Source: Bacteroidaceae bacterium
GTDB taxonomy: Bacteria; Bacteroidota; Bacteroidia; Bacteroidales; Bacteroidaceae
Length of the DNA stretch: 58,323 bases
Direction: 5' to 3'
NCBI GenBank assembly: GCA_017616445.1
Contig: JAFZYE010000024.1
Coordinates: 1-58,323 of the forward strand
The translations under genes were made by a program, and so were the position numbers. The notes beneath the pieces are model-generated. The model did not search any database and was not told the origin of the DNA. It saw only the letters and a program-made list of their open reading frames with translations. Positions 33,877 through 42,060 of the stretch are shown piece by piece; position 1 is the first letter of the stretch, and every line of letters starts with the position of its first letter.

Positions 33877-34467
33877 CTATGCATCAAATTCATTTGGGTC
33901 TTGATTTAGGTTGTTATTGATTGGTTCAGTATCGACGGTCTGGACGATAGATGTAGAGATGCCACCGCTCTTGTCGATAGCTATGCCAACGGAATAGCTT
34001 ATGTCGCTGGTCTCGTCGGGGTCGCCTACTACGGCGATGAAATAGAAGCGGTCGTGCTTGTCCTGCTGCATATAGTTGAAGTTGAAACCAGCAAGGACGG
34101 AGCGCTTGTAGTCGGTAGCAGGGATGAGCGACTGGAATGCTTCCTTGGTAAAGGTGTGCTCATACACCGTCTCCTGTCCACGGTTGATATAGAGTTTCAC
34201 GGAGTTGTCGTAGTATTTGTATCCTTCGTCCGTGGTGACCACAGGCAGCTTCGTGTTGTTGTTGAAGGCAAATTCGTAGGTGTACTTCTCGCCATCGACC
34301 ACCACTTCGCCCTCAAGGTTGTATTCTGGCATTTTGTTCACCGTGTTTTTCGAAACCTGTGAGGTTTTGATGGTATCAGCACCACTTTTGTCAGTTGTGT
34401 TACCTATGCAACTCACAAATATGCAAGTTACACTTGCAATTATCATTGGATATACGATTCTTCTCAT
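33877..34467 (-). CDS. Hypothetical lipoprotein
   Basis: A 196-aa lipoprotein; MRRIVYPMIIASVTCIFVSC gives a lipobox with Cys20. After a Ser/Thr/Lys-rich linker comes a beta-rich domain (GEVVVDGEKYTYEFAFNNNTKLPVV, YINRGQETVYEHTFTKEAFQS) of the DUF4738-like kind. Family not certain. A long acidic C-terminus ends NQDPNEFDA. Role unknown. Confidence 0.7.
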   Translation of the reverse strand: MRRIVYPMIIASVTCIFVSCIGNTTDKSGADTIKTSQVSKNTVNKMPEYNLEGEVVVDGEKYTYEFAFNNNTKLPVVTTDEGYKYYDNSVKLYINRGQETVYEHTFTKEAFQSLIPATDYKRSVLAGFNFNYMQQDKHDRFYFIAVVGDPDETSDISYSVGIAIDKSGGISTSIVQTVDTEPINNNLNQDPNEFDA

Positions 34468-34507
34468 ATTTCAGTGATTTTGTAGTGCAAAGATAAGAAT
34501 TTATTGT

Positions 34508-34535
34508 AAATTATAAATTATAAATTATAAATTAT
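34508..34535. repeat. Perfect heptamer array AAATTAT x4
   Basis: Four exact AAATTAT units ending 3 bp before the -7 box of the CE15 gene, in the -33 position. Confidence 0.85.
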
Positions 34536-34538
34536 TTG

Positions 34539-34546
34539 TATCTTTG
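34539..34546 (+). promoter_or_regulatory. -7 promoter element of CE15 gene
   Basis: TATCTTTG followed by CACG, exact TAnnTTTG match 24 bp before the start. As at slyD, a heptamer array sits where a -33 box would be. Confidence 0.75.
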
Positions 34547-34569
34547 CACGTCTAACAATTAATACCGTT

Positions 34570-35898
34570 ATGAAAAGAACTATTTTTTTAGCAACAATGT
34601 TTGTAAGTGCCCTGATGGCTCAGGCACAAATTCCTTATGTTTATGAGAAAGAGTACTCGGGAAAAGAATTCAAGATGAAGCCCGTAGTAAAGCCGGAACA
34701 GCTTCCTCTGATTGAGAAGTTGCCCGACCCATTCAAGTTCCAGAATGGTAAGCGCTCGACGGACTTCAAGGACTGGGAGCAGCATCGCTACGAGATTATG
34801 CAGCTCTTCCAGCAGTACGAGATTGGTATGCGTCCGGTTTTGGAGGCAGGTAACCTGAAAGCAACGATTGAAGATCAGGCTCCAGCACCAGCTGGCGGAC
34901 AGCGTCCTGGTGGCGGTGGCGGCTTCGGTGGCTTCGGAGGCGGCTTCGGTGGTTTTGGTGGCGGTTTCGGAGGTGGAACTCCAGATGAGACCATCGGCGA
35001 ACGCAAGCAGCTGAAGGTGACTGTAAAGCACAACGGTCAGGAACTGGTACTGACTGCTCAGATTCAATATCCAAAAGAGGCTAAGTATCCATGCCCAGCA
35101 TTGCTCGGCGTGTCCAACACTTTGCCTACCCGTTTCTTCACTGGTCGTGGATGTGCCATCGTGAACATCGACGTGTTTGCCGTCACTCAGCACACACAGA
35201 AGCGAGGCACAGAGCCTATCAACAAACTCTATCCTGAACTCGAGGCTAACGGCTCATACTGCTTCTGGGGCTGGTGCGTATCACGCATCATCGACGGATT
35301 GCAGCAGTTAGGTCCCAGCAAGTCAAAGATCGACACGAAGCACCTGGCCATCTCAGGTTGCTCATGGGCAGGTAAGTGCGCCCTGTATTGTGGTGCCTTC
35401 GACGAGCGTATCGCACTTGTCATCGCTCACGAGCCAGGCGGCGGTGGTGTAGCTTCATGGCGTTACAGCGAGACTCTGGGCGAGGTTGAACGCAGCTTCA
35501 ACACCAACGACTCATGGTTCTTTGCCAACATCAAGACCGACTATGCTCAGGAGAAGATTGCTCGCATGCCTGTTGACCACCACGAACTCGCAGCATTGGT
35601 TTGCCCACGTGCATTGCTCTACTTCGGCAACACCGACTACAAGTGGCTCGCCGATGAGAGCGGTTACGCTTCAATCAACGCAGCAAAGGAAGTATGGCGC
35701 ACATTCGGCATTGCCGACCGTGTAGGTTACAGCATCTCAGGTGGACACGGACACTGTCAGCTCCCTGAGGCTGAATATCCATACCTTGAGGCATTCATCG
35801 ACCGTTTCCTCATGGGCAAGGACGTGAAGACCGACGTGGCTAACGCTCCTATGTTCAAGGACGTTGACTGGAAGTCTTGGATTGCCAACTGGAAATAA
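34570..35898 (+). CDS. CE15 glucuronoyl-esterase-like protein with glycine-rich insert
   Basis: A 442-aa secreted alpha/beta hydrolase. Signal peptide residues 1-19. CE15 landmarks: nucleophile S265 in GCSWAGK (usually GCSRNGK, so the conserved Arg is Trp here), E288 in AHEPGGGG, DSWFFAN, and H395 in GHGHCQLP. Such enzymes break ester links between lignin and glucuronoxylan. Residues 108-136 are a Gly/Phe-rich insert (GGQRPGGGGG then FGGFGGGFGGFGGGFGGG), just before the core. It may be a flexible loop or surface anchor. An S/H/E triad plausibly remains; the Trp swap could alter substrate binding. Confidence 0.85.
   Translation: MKRTIFLATMFVSALMAQAQIPYVYEKEYSGKEFKMKPVVKPEQLPLIEKLPDPFKFQNGKRSTDFKDWEQHRYEIMQLFQQYEIGMRPVLEAGNLKATIEDQAPAPAGGQRPGGGGGFGGFGGGFGGFGGGFGGGTPDETIGERKQLKVTVKHNGQELVLTAQIQYPKEAKYPCPALLGVSNTLPTRFFTGRGCAIVNIDVFAVTQHTQKRGTEPINKLYPELEANGSYCFWGWCVSRIIDGLQQLGPSKSKIDTKHLAISGCSWAGKCALYCGAFDERIALVIAHEPGGGGVASWRYSETLGEVERSFNTNDSWFFANIKTDYAQEKIARMPVDHHELAALVCPRALLYFGNTDYKWLADESGYASINAAKEVWRTFGIADRVGYSISGGHGHCQLPEAEYPYLEAFIDRFLMGKDVKTDVANAPMFKDVDWKSWIANWK
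34899..34980. repeat. Glycine-rich coding repeat (QRPGG/GGFGG)
   Basis: ACAGCGTCCTGGTGGCGGTG at 34899-34918 is identical to 48012-48031 in the GH43 gene, followed by GGCTTCGGTGGC-type units. Confidence 0.8.
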
Positions 35899-35910
35899 TA
35901 CTCATCAACA

Positions 35911-35942
35911 TAGGCACGTTACGGCAAGGCCGGGCGTGCCTA
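35911..35942 (+). terminator. Hairpin between CE15 and lipoprotein genes
   Basis: TAGGCACG (35911-35918) pairs with CGTGCCTA (35935-35942), 16-nt loop, then TTATTAT. Possible attenuating terminator before the next gene. Confidence 0.5.
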
Positions 35943-35960
35943 TTATTATATCTTACCGTC

Positions 35961-36914
35961 ATGAAAAACTCACTGGCACTACTTTTCACCATTGCGGCTC
36001 TCGTACTCACATCGTGCGAGAACAACCACATCGACCCCGACTGGACCTGGACACCCGACTCGAACGTCGTCATTCCTACACCCGAATCGCGTAAGATTGA
36101 CGTAACGGTGTCTATCGACTACGACCTTGAGATAAGCCGCACAGGCACATCTACTGATGGCACCACCCGTCCTGTGCTGCATACTGGCGACCGCCTTTAC
36201 ATCTTCGCCATTCCTAAGTCGGACCCCATCTACCGTATGACAGGCTACCTCAGCATGGTACCAGGCTCACTGAGCGAAGACGAACACTCGGCACAGTTCA
36301 GCGGCACCTTATATATTTTTAAGGGAGGCCAGCCATCGATGGACAACCCATTCAACAGCAGTCGCTATCTCGCAGAAAGCCGCGTCGAGGCCCACCTTGT
36401 GCCAGCAACCATGACTGAAGGATTTCTCATCACAACCTCCTCAAACATCTATTCCTACAACTCAGGCATGAGCATGATTCAAGGTAGCAACGGACTGAAC
36501 CGACTCATCGACTCTGCGCTTCAGGTACGAAGCGACACATACGATGCTGCAACGAACCAGTTTAGCAAGTTCTATTGCCCACCCATCCTCCAATTCACGG
36601 TGAAGGGTCTGCCACAAGGCGAGTTTACCCCCTACCTGGGCACCTCTAAAGACGATGTAGCCACAGCCAGCATCTCCTTCGCCCAAGTGTACAACCTTCA
36701 AAACAGCTATGAATACTGGAGTCGCCTGTCTGTACCCAAATCAGGCATCACAGAATTCACCCTGGCCTTCCAGCCGACACAAACCATTGAGCACCTGTTC
36801 CTTGGACTCCAAGCCCAGCAACCGAACGACGACTACGGATTCTACATAGGTAAGGCCACACTCAGAAACAACACCTTCAACAGCATCTCACTCGATGCCC
36901 GCATCGATCATTAG
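35961..36914 (+). CDS. Hypothetical lipoprotein, fimbrillin-like layout
   Basis: A 317-aa protein from MKNSLALLFTIAALVLTSCEN (lipobox Cys19). The long upstream frame would read through the hairpin at 35911-35942. Text such as DVTVSIDYDLEISRTGTSTDGTTRPVLHTGDRLYIFAIPK is typical of Bacteroidales fimbrillin/Mfa-like lipoproteins, followed by beta-rich segments and ending FNSISLDARIDH. No anchoring or usher neighbours are present. Function unassigned. Confidence 0.6.
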   Translation: MKNSLALLFTIAALVLTSCENNHIDPDWTWTPDSNVVIPTPESRKIDVTVSIDYDLEISRTGTSTDGTTRPVLHTGDRLYIFAIPKSDPIYRMTGYLSMVPGSLSEDEHSAQFSGTLYIFKGGQPSMDNPFNSSRYLAESRVEAHLVPATMTEGFLITTSSNIYSYNSGMSMIQGSNGLNRLIDSALQVRSDTYDAATNQFSKFYCPPILQFTVKGLPQGEFTPYLGTSKDDVATASISFAQVYNLQNSYEYWSRLSVPKSGITEFTLAFQPTQTIEHLFLGLQAQQPNDDYGFYIGKATLRNNTFNSISLDARIDH

Positions 36915-36920
36915 GCAAAA

Positions 36921-36944
36921 AACACCCCGCTAAGTGGGCTTTTT
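36921..36944 (+). terminator. Rho-independent terminator
   Basis: AACACCCCGCTAAGTGGGCT then TTTT: short CCCGC/GTGGG stem with one G-T pair and a T-tract, just after the lipoprotein stop. Confidence 0.7.
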
Positions 36945-37158
36945 GTATAACGAAAAGAAGCCATCTTGAAGCATTTTTGCCCAAGTCGTAGCGTTTGGGG
37001 TCATTCTCTATGACCACTTTGAGCATTGTTCTTGTGCTCTTACAACGTTTAATGATACCCCCCTGAGGCTGCACGTGCAGCCCTTAGGGGAAAATTTTGC
37101 AGCCCCTAGGGGAAACAAATTTTTCTGATTTTCCAGCAAAACGATGACAGCGATGACA

Positions 37159-37351
37159 ATGACACCGATGACAGTGGGGGCATTTATTTTTCTGTCATCG
37201 TTATGTTCGCTGAATCACCTCCTTTTATTATTATAATTATTATATATAATATTGTATAATAAATAATACATAAATAATAATAATTAACATACTCCCCATC
37301 CACTACTACGCAAAGAAAAAAATAAAAATAGGTCACTGTCATCGGTGTCAT
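37159..37351. repeat. Inverted repeat ATGACACCGATGACAGTG
   Basis: The 18-bp arm is at 37159-37176, its exact complement at 37334-37351, separated by 157 bp of AT-rich DNA. Additional GATGACA words lie on both sides (37143, 37152, 37355, and 37416-37431). Confidence 0.75.
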
Positions 37352-37505
37352 CACTGTCATCGATTTCGCAAAGTGCCTCCTACATACCTGTGGAGGGGTT
37401 TGAAGCTGAAAAACGATGACAATGGCGATGACAACTACCATCATAAGTCGCAAAACAAGCATTTAATATGCACCAAACAAGATGCACCTCCATCATGTTC
37501 AGCGA

Positions 37506-37586
37506 AGCAACACGGCTTGTTACTACGAGCAACACGGCTTCTCGCTATGAGCAACACGGCCTCTCGCTATGAGCGATACGGCTCAC
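37506..37586. repeat. 22-bp tandem repeat, three and a half copies
   Basis: AGCAACACGGCTTGTTACTACG, then two copies with CTTCTCGCTATG or CCTCTCGCTATG endings (37528-37549, 37550-37571), then a partial copy AGCGATACGGCTCAC. Two helical turns per unit. Confidence 0.8.
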
Positions 37587-37805
37587 AATAATTCCTATTG
37601 GCAAATTGGGGGAGATTTCGACGTTTTGCGAAGAAAAACGCCGCAAAATGTGCGTCGTTTCACAGGATCAAGTGATGGTTCTGGCATTTCTTCCTCGCTT
37701 TTATTTCACCTTTGTTTCGCTCTAACCATACTGCAGCCATACTCGTGAGTAAGCCTAGAAGCAGGCAAGGAGCAGCTTTGGAGCTGGCTAGAGTAATGTA
37801 CCGTC

Positions 37806-39053
37806 TTACTCAAACCTCATGGTTTGTGCTGGACGGCTGATGCTCATCAGATAAGACGAGCCAAAGATGACGATGAAGGAAATGATGAGCGTGATGGCAT
37901 TCACCAACAGGAAAAGGAGCCAATCGAAGCGGATGGGTACGGCATCGAGATAGTAGACAGCGGGATCGAGCCGGACCAGATGGAACTGACTCTGTAGGAA
38001 ACAGAGTGCCAATCCGATGACGTTTCCCCAAAGCATGCCACGACCTACGAGCATCACAGAGAAGTTGATGAACACTTGACGGACGGAGCGATTGGTGGCT
38101 CCTAACGACTTGAGAATGCCAATCATATTGATACGCTCCAACATGACGATGAGCAATCCTGACATCACTGTGAACGAAGCCACGCAAATCATCAGGACAA
38201 GAATCATGATGACATTCATGTCGAGCACACCCAACCAAGAGAAGATATGCGGTGCCAACTGACGGATACTGAACGCTCCATACATGCACCCATTCTTGTC
38301 GTACACCTTATTTATTTTATAGACAAGCTCCTGAGTCACATCGTCCAAACGGTCGTAGTCCTTGATAGTGATTTCGAATCCAGTTGACATGTCGCTGTCC
38401 CAGTTGTTCAGCCTGCGGATGGTGTAGATATCGGTCATGACCACATTACGGTCGTACTCAGAGAGGTGGGTCTCGTAGATGCCGCATACGGTGAAACGGC
38501 GGGCACGCATCCCACTCTCATTGACAAAATAGGCATAAACCTTATCGCCCGCCTGGATATGGAGGTCGGATGCTATTCGCTGCGACACAAGCAATTGGTT
38601 CGTGGCTTCCTTGGAACTGAACTGAGGAATCTTGCCTTCTTTGAGGTATTGACGGAAGAAAGAGAGGTCGTAACCCTCATCAACTCCCTTGAACTGAATG
38701 CCGCGGAAGTCGTCCTGGGTCTTGAGCATTCCCATCTTGGTTGCGAAACGCTGCACATCAGCCACTTGTGGATTCCTCCGAATCACCCGTTCAAGACTAT
38801 CGGTGGTCAGCACAGGCAGCAATTCATAGTCTTCGCCCTGCGTCAGACTGAGCACCTGGATATGGGCGCCAAATCCTACGACCTTGGAACTCACCTGAGA
38901 CTTGAATCCCATCACAACCGCAATGCTGACAATCATCACCGCCATTCCGATGATGATGCCAATCAGTGCAATACGAATTGCTGGACGGGAAATCTGACGT
39001 TTCTCGTCGGTTTGAGCATAAATACGCTTGGCTATGAATCGTTCGAAACTCAA
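37806..39053 (-). CDS. ABC transporter permease, LolE/FtsX type
   Basis: A 415-aa membrane protein. First membrane helix IRIALIGIIIGMAVMIVSIAV (near 26-46), then a large periplasmic MacB-like domain, then three helices (about 275-300, 320-345, 375-400). The layout and the ending SYLMSISRPAQTMRFE match the LolC/E lipoprotein-release permeases that pair with a LolD ATPase; no ATPase gene is next to it, so the partner is encoded elsewhere. It may export lipoproteins to the outer membrane. Confidence 0.88.
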   Translation of the reverse strand: MSFERFIAKRIYAQTDEKRQISRPAIRIALIGIIIGMAVMIVSIAVVMGFKSQVSSKVVGFGAHIQVLSLTQGEDYELLPVLTTDSLERVIRRNPQVADVQRFATKMGMLKTQDDFRGIQFKGVDEGYDLSFFRQYLKEGKIPQFSSKEATNQLLVSQRIASDLHIQAGDKVYAYFVNESGMRARRFTVCGIYETHLSEYDRNVVMTDIYTIRRLNNWDSDMSTGFEITIKDYDRLDDVTQELVYKINKVYDKNGCMYGAFSIRQLAPHIFSWLGVLDMNVIMILVLMICVASFTVMSGLLIVMLERINMIGILKSLGATNRSVRQVFINFSVMLVGRGMLWGNVIGLALCFLQSQFHLVRLDPAVYYLDAVPIRFDWLLFLLVNAITLIISFIVIFGSSYLMSISRPAQTMRFE

Positions 39054-39103
39054 AATAGTTTAATTGTTTAGTAGTTTAATTGGGCTAACCACTAACCGCT
39101 CAA

Positions 39104-40303
39104 CTACTCCACTCGTCCAGGATATGCTTCTAAGGCCTTCTTCAAAACTACCAGTGCGCGAACAAGGTCTTCCTTCTTCAAGACATAGGCGATACGTACC
39201 TCATTACGTCCTGAACCTGGAGTTGTGTAGAATCCTGCTGCAGGAGCCATCATGACGGTCTCACCTTCGTAATTGAATTCAGAAAGACACCAAGCACAGA
39301 ACTTCTCGCTATCATCGACTGGCAGCTTTGCAACTGTATAGAATGCTCCCATCGGGATTGGCGAATAGACACCTGGTATGCGATTGAGTCCGTCAATCAA
39401 ACACTTACGACGCTCGACATACTCATCATAGACATCGCGAGTGTAGCTCTCAGGCACATCGAGCGAAGCCTCAGCGATGACCTGACCAATCAGCGGAGGA
39501 CTGAGTCGAGCCTGGCAGAACTTCATGACGGCCTTGCGCACCTCCACATTCTTCGTAATCAAAGCACCGATACGGATTCCGCACTCGCTATAGCGCTTTG
39601 ACACAGAGTCGATCAGCACCACATTATTCTCTATTCCCTCCAGATGGCAAGCGGAGATGTATGGACTGCCGGTATAGATAAACTCACGATAGACTTCGTC
39701 GGAGAACAGGTAAAGGTCATACTTCTTCACAAGGTCACGTATCTGGTTCATCTCACGTCTGGTGTACAGATAACCAGTCGGGTTATTTGGATTACAGATG
39801 AGGATGGCGCGTGTGCGTTCGTTGATCAGTTCCTCGAATTTCTCAACTTTTGGCAAAGAGAAACCTTCTTCTATCGTCGTAGCAATGGTACGAATCACAG
39901 CTCCAGCAGAAATGGCGAATGCCATGTAGTTAGCATAAGCAGGTTCTGGAACGATGATTTCATCTCCTGGATTCAGACAAGAGAGAAACGCAAACAACAC
40001 AGCTTCGGAACCACCGCTGGTGATGATGATGTCGTCCGCTGTTAGCTTGATGTTATACTTGTCATAATAGCCCACCAACTTCTCGCGATAGCTTCGGTAA
40101 CCTTGGCTTGGGCTGTACTCCAATATCTTACGGTCGATGTTCTTCATGGCATCAAGCGCAATCTGCGGTGTGGGCAGATCGGGCTGACCGATGTTCAGAT
40201 GATACACATGAATTCCGCGTTTCTTAGCATCCTCAGCAAGTGGTGCCAACTTACGGATTGGTGATGAAGGCATTTCTGTGCCTCGTACTGATATTGACGG
40301 CAT
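39104..40303 (-). CDS. Class I/II aminotransferase
   Basis: A 399-aa PLP enzyme of fold type I. GQPDLPTPQIALDAM, SQGYRSYREKLVGYY, ICNPNNPTGYLYTRREM and DSVSKRYSECGIRIGAL (PLP-binding Lys in SVSK) are aspartate-aminotransferase-family signatures. Substrate not determined; aspartate or aromatic amino acids are usual. It is encoded on the minus strand next to the LolE-like gene with a repeat-rich 50-bp gap. Confidence 0.88.
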   Translation of the reverse strand: MPSISVRGTEMPSSPIRKLAPLAEDAKKRGIHVYHLNIGQPDLPTPQIALDAMKNIDRKILEYSPSQGYRSYREKLVGYYDKYNIKLTADDIIITSGGSEAVLFAFLSCLNPGDEIIVPEPAYANYMAFAISAGAVIRTIATTIEEGFSLPKVEKFEELINERTRAILICNPNNPTGYLYTRREMNQIRDLVKKYDLYLFSDEVYREFIYTGSPYISACHLEGIENNVVLIDSVSKRYSECGIRIGALITKNVEVRKAVMKFCQARLSPPLIGQVIAEASLDVPESYTRDVYDEYVERRKCLIDGLNRIPGVYSPIPMGAFYTVAKLPVDDSEKFCAWCLSEFNYEGETVMMAPAAGFYTTPGSGRNEVRIAYVLKKEDLVRALVVLKKALEAYPGRVE

Positions 40304-40402
40304 TGTCTAAAGTGTTATTTCGAATTTGGGTGCAAAGTTACAAAAAAAAGTGCAAAGTGGTACGTGAAAACACAATAATTCGTCTATGCACATATACAAA
40401 AA

Positions 40403-40430
40403 CAAAAAAAGTAACCCGTAGGCTACTTTT
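40403..40430 (-). terminator. Terminator of the tRNA operon
   Basis: Minus strand AAAAGTAGCCTACGGGTTAC then TTTTTTTG: eight-pair stem with a TACG loop and a T-tract, following the second tRNA-Gly. Confidence 0.85.
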
Positions 40431-40431
40431 G

Positions 40432-40504
40432 AGCGGAAAACGAGACTCGAACTCGCGACCCCAACCTTGGCAAGGTTGTGCTCTACCAACTGAGCTATTT
40501 CCGC
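40432..40504 (-). tRNA. tRNA-Gly(GCC)
   Basis: 73 nt, identical to the neighbouring copy. Acceptor GCGGAAA pairs with TTTCCGC, anticodon loop TTGCCAA (GCC), T-loop GTTCGAGTC, discriminator U. CCA is not encoded. Confidence 0.96.
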
Positions 40505-40524
40505 AATTGCGTATCTTTAATGTG

Positions 40525-40597
40525 AGCGGAAAACGAGACTCGAACTCGCGACCCCAACCTTGGCAAGGTTGTGCTCTACCAACTGAGCTATTTCCGC
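40525..40597 (-). tRNA. tRNA-Gly(GCC), second copy
   Basis: Same 73-nt sequence as 40432-40504, 93 bp apart; evidently a tandem duplication with a 20-bp spacer. Confidence 0.96.
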
Positions 40598-40610
40598 AAT
40601 TACAATAATG

Positions 40611-40691
40611 TGCCCAGAACAGGACTCGAACCTGCACGGCTCTCACCACTCGCACCTGAAACGAGCGCGTCTACCATTCCGCCACCTGGGC
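40611..40691 (-). tRNA. tRNA-Leu(CAG)
   Basis: 81 nt with a short variable arm. Acceptor GCCCAGG/CTGGGC, anticodon stem CTCGT/GCGAG around loop TTCAGGT (anticodon CAG), T-loop GTTCGAGTC, discriminator A, no encoded CCA. First of three tRNA genes transcribed together. Confidence 0.95.
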
Positions 40692-40735
40692 CCTTTTCAA
40701 GGCGTTTTTGATGCTCTTCCGCCGAATTGCGACTG

Positions 40736-40766
40736 CAAAGGTAGTACTTTTCCGAAAACTGACAAA
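40736..40766 (-). promoter_or_regulatory. Complete promoter of tRNA operon
   Basis: Minus strand TTTG (40766-40763), 19 bp, then TACCTTTG (40743-40736): both boxes of the Bacteroidetes consensus at the proper distance, about 45 bp upstream of tRNA-Leu. Confidence 0.85.
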
Positions 40767-40863
40767 ACTTTTTGGCCGTTTTTTTTAATTTCCAAAGAAA
40801 AAAAGTAATTCTTTCGTGAAAACCACACCACATTTCCTCGGAAAGGATGCCATTAACTGCAAT

Positions 40864-41178
40864 TTATAGATATTTGAAAGACGCAAAAAGCTTGCGGGTT
40901 TTCAGATAGTTCAAATTTGCTTCATTCGCGTATGCCTCGCGTTCGAAACTAATATTGTAATATGCCTGTTTCATATTGCGAAGCTTCAAGAAACGTATCC
41001 CCCACTCGACTAAATACCAGAGATAAAAACCGAATACCGCCATTTCCAACAACTGACGTGTATGAATCATCTCATGGTTCACCTCACTGGGTTGCAAAGG
41101 CATCTTCGTAAAGATAATGCCAAACAGATTGATGGCTTTGTAAGTACCAAAAGGAATAATGTGGTTAAGGATGGTCAT
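40864..41178 (-). CDS. Small HExxH-containing membrane-associated protein
   Basis: A 104-aa protein. VNHEMIHTRQLLEM has an HExxH zinc-metallopeptidase motif (H, E, H), and downstream SFEREAYANEAN carries a possible third ligand Glu in FExEAY. FGFYLWYLVEWGIRFL is a hydrophobic segment. I recognise no named family with confidence. It is encoded 2 nt after the Crp/Fnr gene on the same strand and overlaps nothing, so it may be under the same promoter. Confidence 0.7.
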   Translation of the reverse strand: MTILNHIIPFGTYKAINLFGIIFTKMPLQPSEVNHEMIHTRQLLEMAVFGFYLWYLVEWGIRFLKLRNMKQAYYNISFEREAYANEANLNYLKTRKLFASFKYL

Positions 41179-41180
41179 CG

Positions 41181-41885
41181 TTAGTCGTGGATACTGATTT
41201 CTTTGAGAGCTTCTTCGTCGAGAATAGTGATTCTACGCTTGTTCATCGTAATCAACCCCTCGGATACAAAGGCAGAAAGCGTTCGGATGGCATTGGCGGT
41301 GATCATATTCGACAAGTTGGCCAATTCCGCGCGAGTCGTCTCAAAAGCTAAGGTCTTACCGTCTTCACGATAACCAAAATTCTCACCAAGCCCTAATAAC
41401 GTAGCAGCCATCCTACCTCGCAGATGCTTCTGAATCATACATACAAAACGGAAATCAGAAAACCACAGACTACAGGCCAGACGTTTCAGGAAGAAGTCCT
41501 TCAGGAAAGTGTTATCGTCCAAACATCGTTTGATAAAATCCATCGAAATGACACAAATATCCATCTCCGTCATCGCAATATATGATGCCATGTGATTCTG
41601 ATTTGCAAAAAAGGCTCTGTAACCAAAATAGTCACCCACTTTTACCAACCGCACGATTTGCCATCTGTCGGCATCTCCACGTATACAACATTTGGCAACT
41701 CCTTTCAGAATGAAGAACAACCGGTCGGCCACATCGCCCTCGCCGCTGATGACTTCGCCCACCTTAAAGCGCTTGACAGAACAATGCTTCAATAAATCCA
41801 TTTGCTGATTACTGGTCATTTCTCCTGTCAAAAGCGAAAGTTCATGCAACAACTCTTCACGTTTGTATGTTTTCTTAACCCGCAT
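41181..41885 (-). CDS. Crp/Fnr-family transcriptional regulator
   Basis: A 234-aa regulator: cyclic-nucleotide-binding-like beta-barrel (about 30-130: FKVGEVISGEGDVADRLFFILKGVAKCCIRGD) and C-terminal winged helix (TTRAELANLSNMITANAIRTLSAFVSEGLITMNKRRITILD). No Fe-S cysteines in the Fnr pattern. It lies divergent from the glycogen operon at 42124 with about 240 bp of shared upstream DNA, making it a candidate regulator of that operon. Confidence 0.9.
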   Translation of the reverse strand: MRVKKTYKREELLHELSLLTGEMTSNQQMDLLKHCSVKRFKVGEVISGEGDVADRLFFILKGVAKCCIRGDADRWQIVRLVKVGDYFGYRAFFANQNHMASYIAMTEMDICVISMDFIKRCLDDNTFLKDFFLKRLACSLWFSDFRFVCMIQKHLRGRMAATLLGLGENFGYREDGKTLAFETTRAELANLSNMITANAIRTLSAFVSEGLITMNKRRITILDEEALKEISIHD

Positions 41886-41929
41886 ATTTCACTTTTTTAT
41901 GAAGTGTAAATTATTGTTGTATTCGAGTG

Positions 41930-41937
41930 CAAATATA
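41930..41937 (-). promoter_or_regulatory. -7 promoter element of Crp/Fnr gene
   Basis: Minus-strand TATATTTG followed by CACTCG; exact TAnnTTTG match about 45 bp upstream of the gene. Confidence 0.6.
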
Positions 41938-42029
41938 ATCTTATTTGTTCAAACAAGCAAGCAAAACGGCATTTTTTGGCAGAAAAAGAGCGAAAAATCG
42001 ACACTTAAGGCAAAAAAGTTCATTTAAAC

Positions 42030-42060
42030 TTTGAAAGATAGAAAAAAGTACGTACTTTTG
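42030..42060 (+). promoter_or_regulatory. Complete promoter of glycogen operon
   Basis: TTTG (42030-42033), 19 bp, then TACTTTTG (42053-42060): both Bacteroidetes boxes at consensus distance, 63 bp before the debranching enzyme. Confidence 0.85.

Larger units (their letters stand above)
36945..37805. other. Gene-free region with inverted and tandem repeats
   Basis: About 860 bp with no credible gene. It contains GCAGCCCTTAGGGGAAAATT and GCAGCCCCTAGGGGAAAC near 37077-37116, GATGACA-rich inverted repeats (37141-37176 against 37334-37362), an AT-rich centre (37216-37290), and a 22-bp tandem repeat (37506-37586). The arrangement resembles a binding-site or replication-origin-like remnant. A minus-strand frame near 36877-37074 overlaps the terminator and looks fortuitous. 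Confidence 0.55.

Noticed and set aside
36877-37074. 65-codon minus-strand frame as a gene
   Set aside because: Starts with GTG inside repeat-like DNA and ends through the terminator of the lipoprotein gene; no recognised family.
37506-37586. CRISPR array
   Set aside because: The 22-bp units are directly adjacent with no unique spacers and no cas genes in the window.
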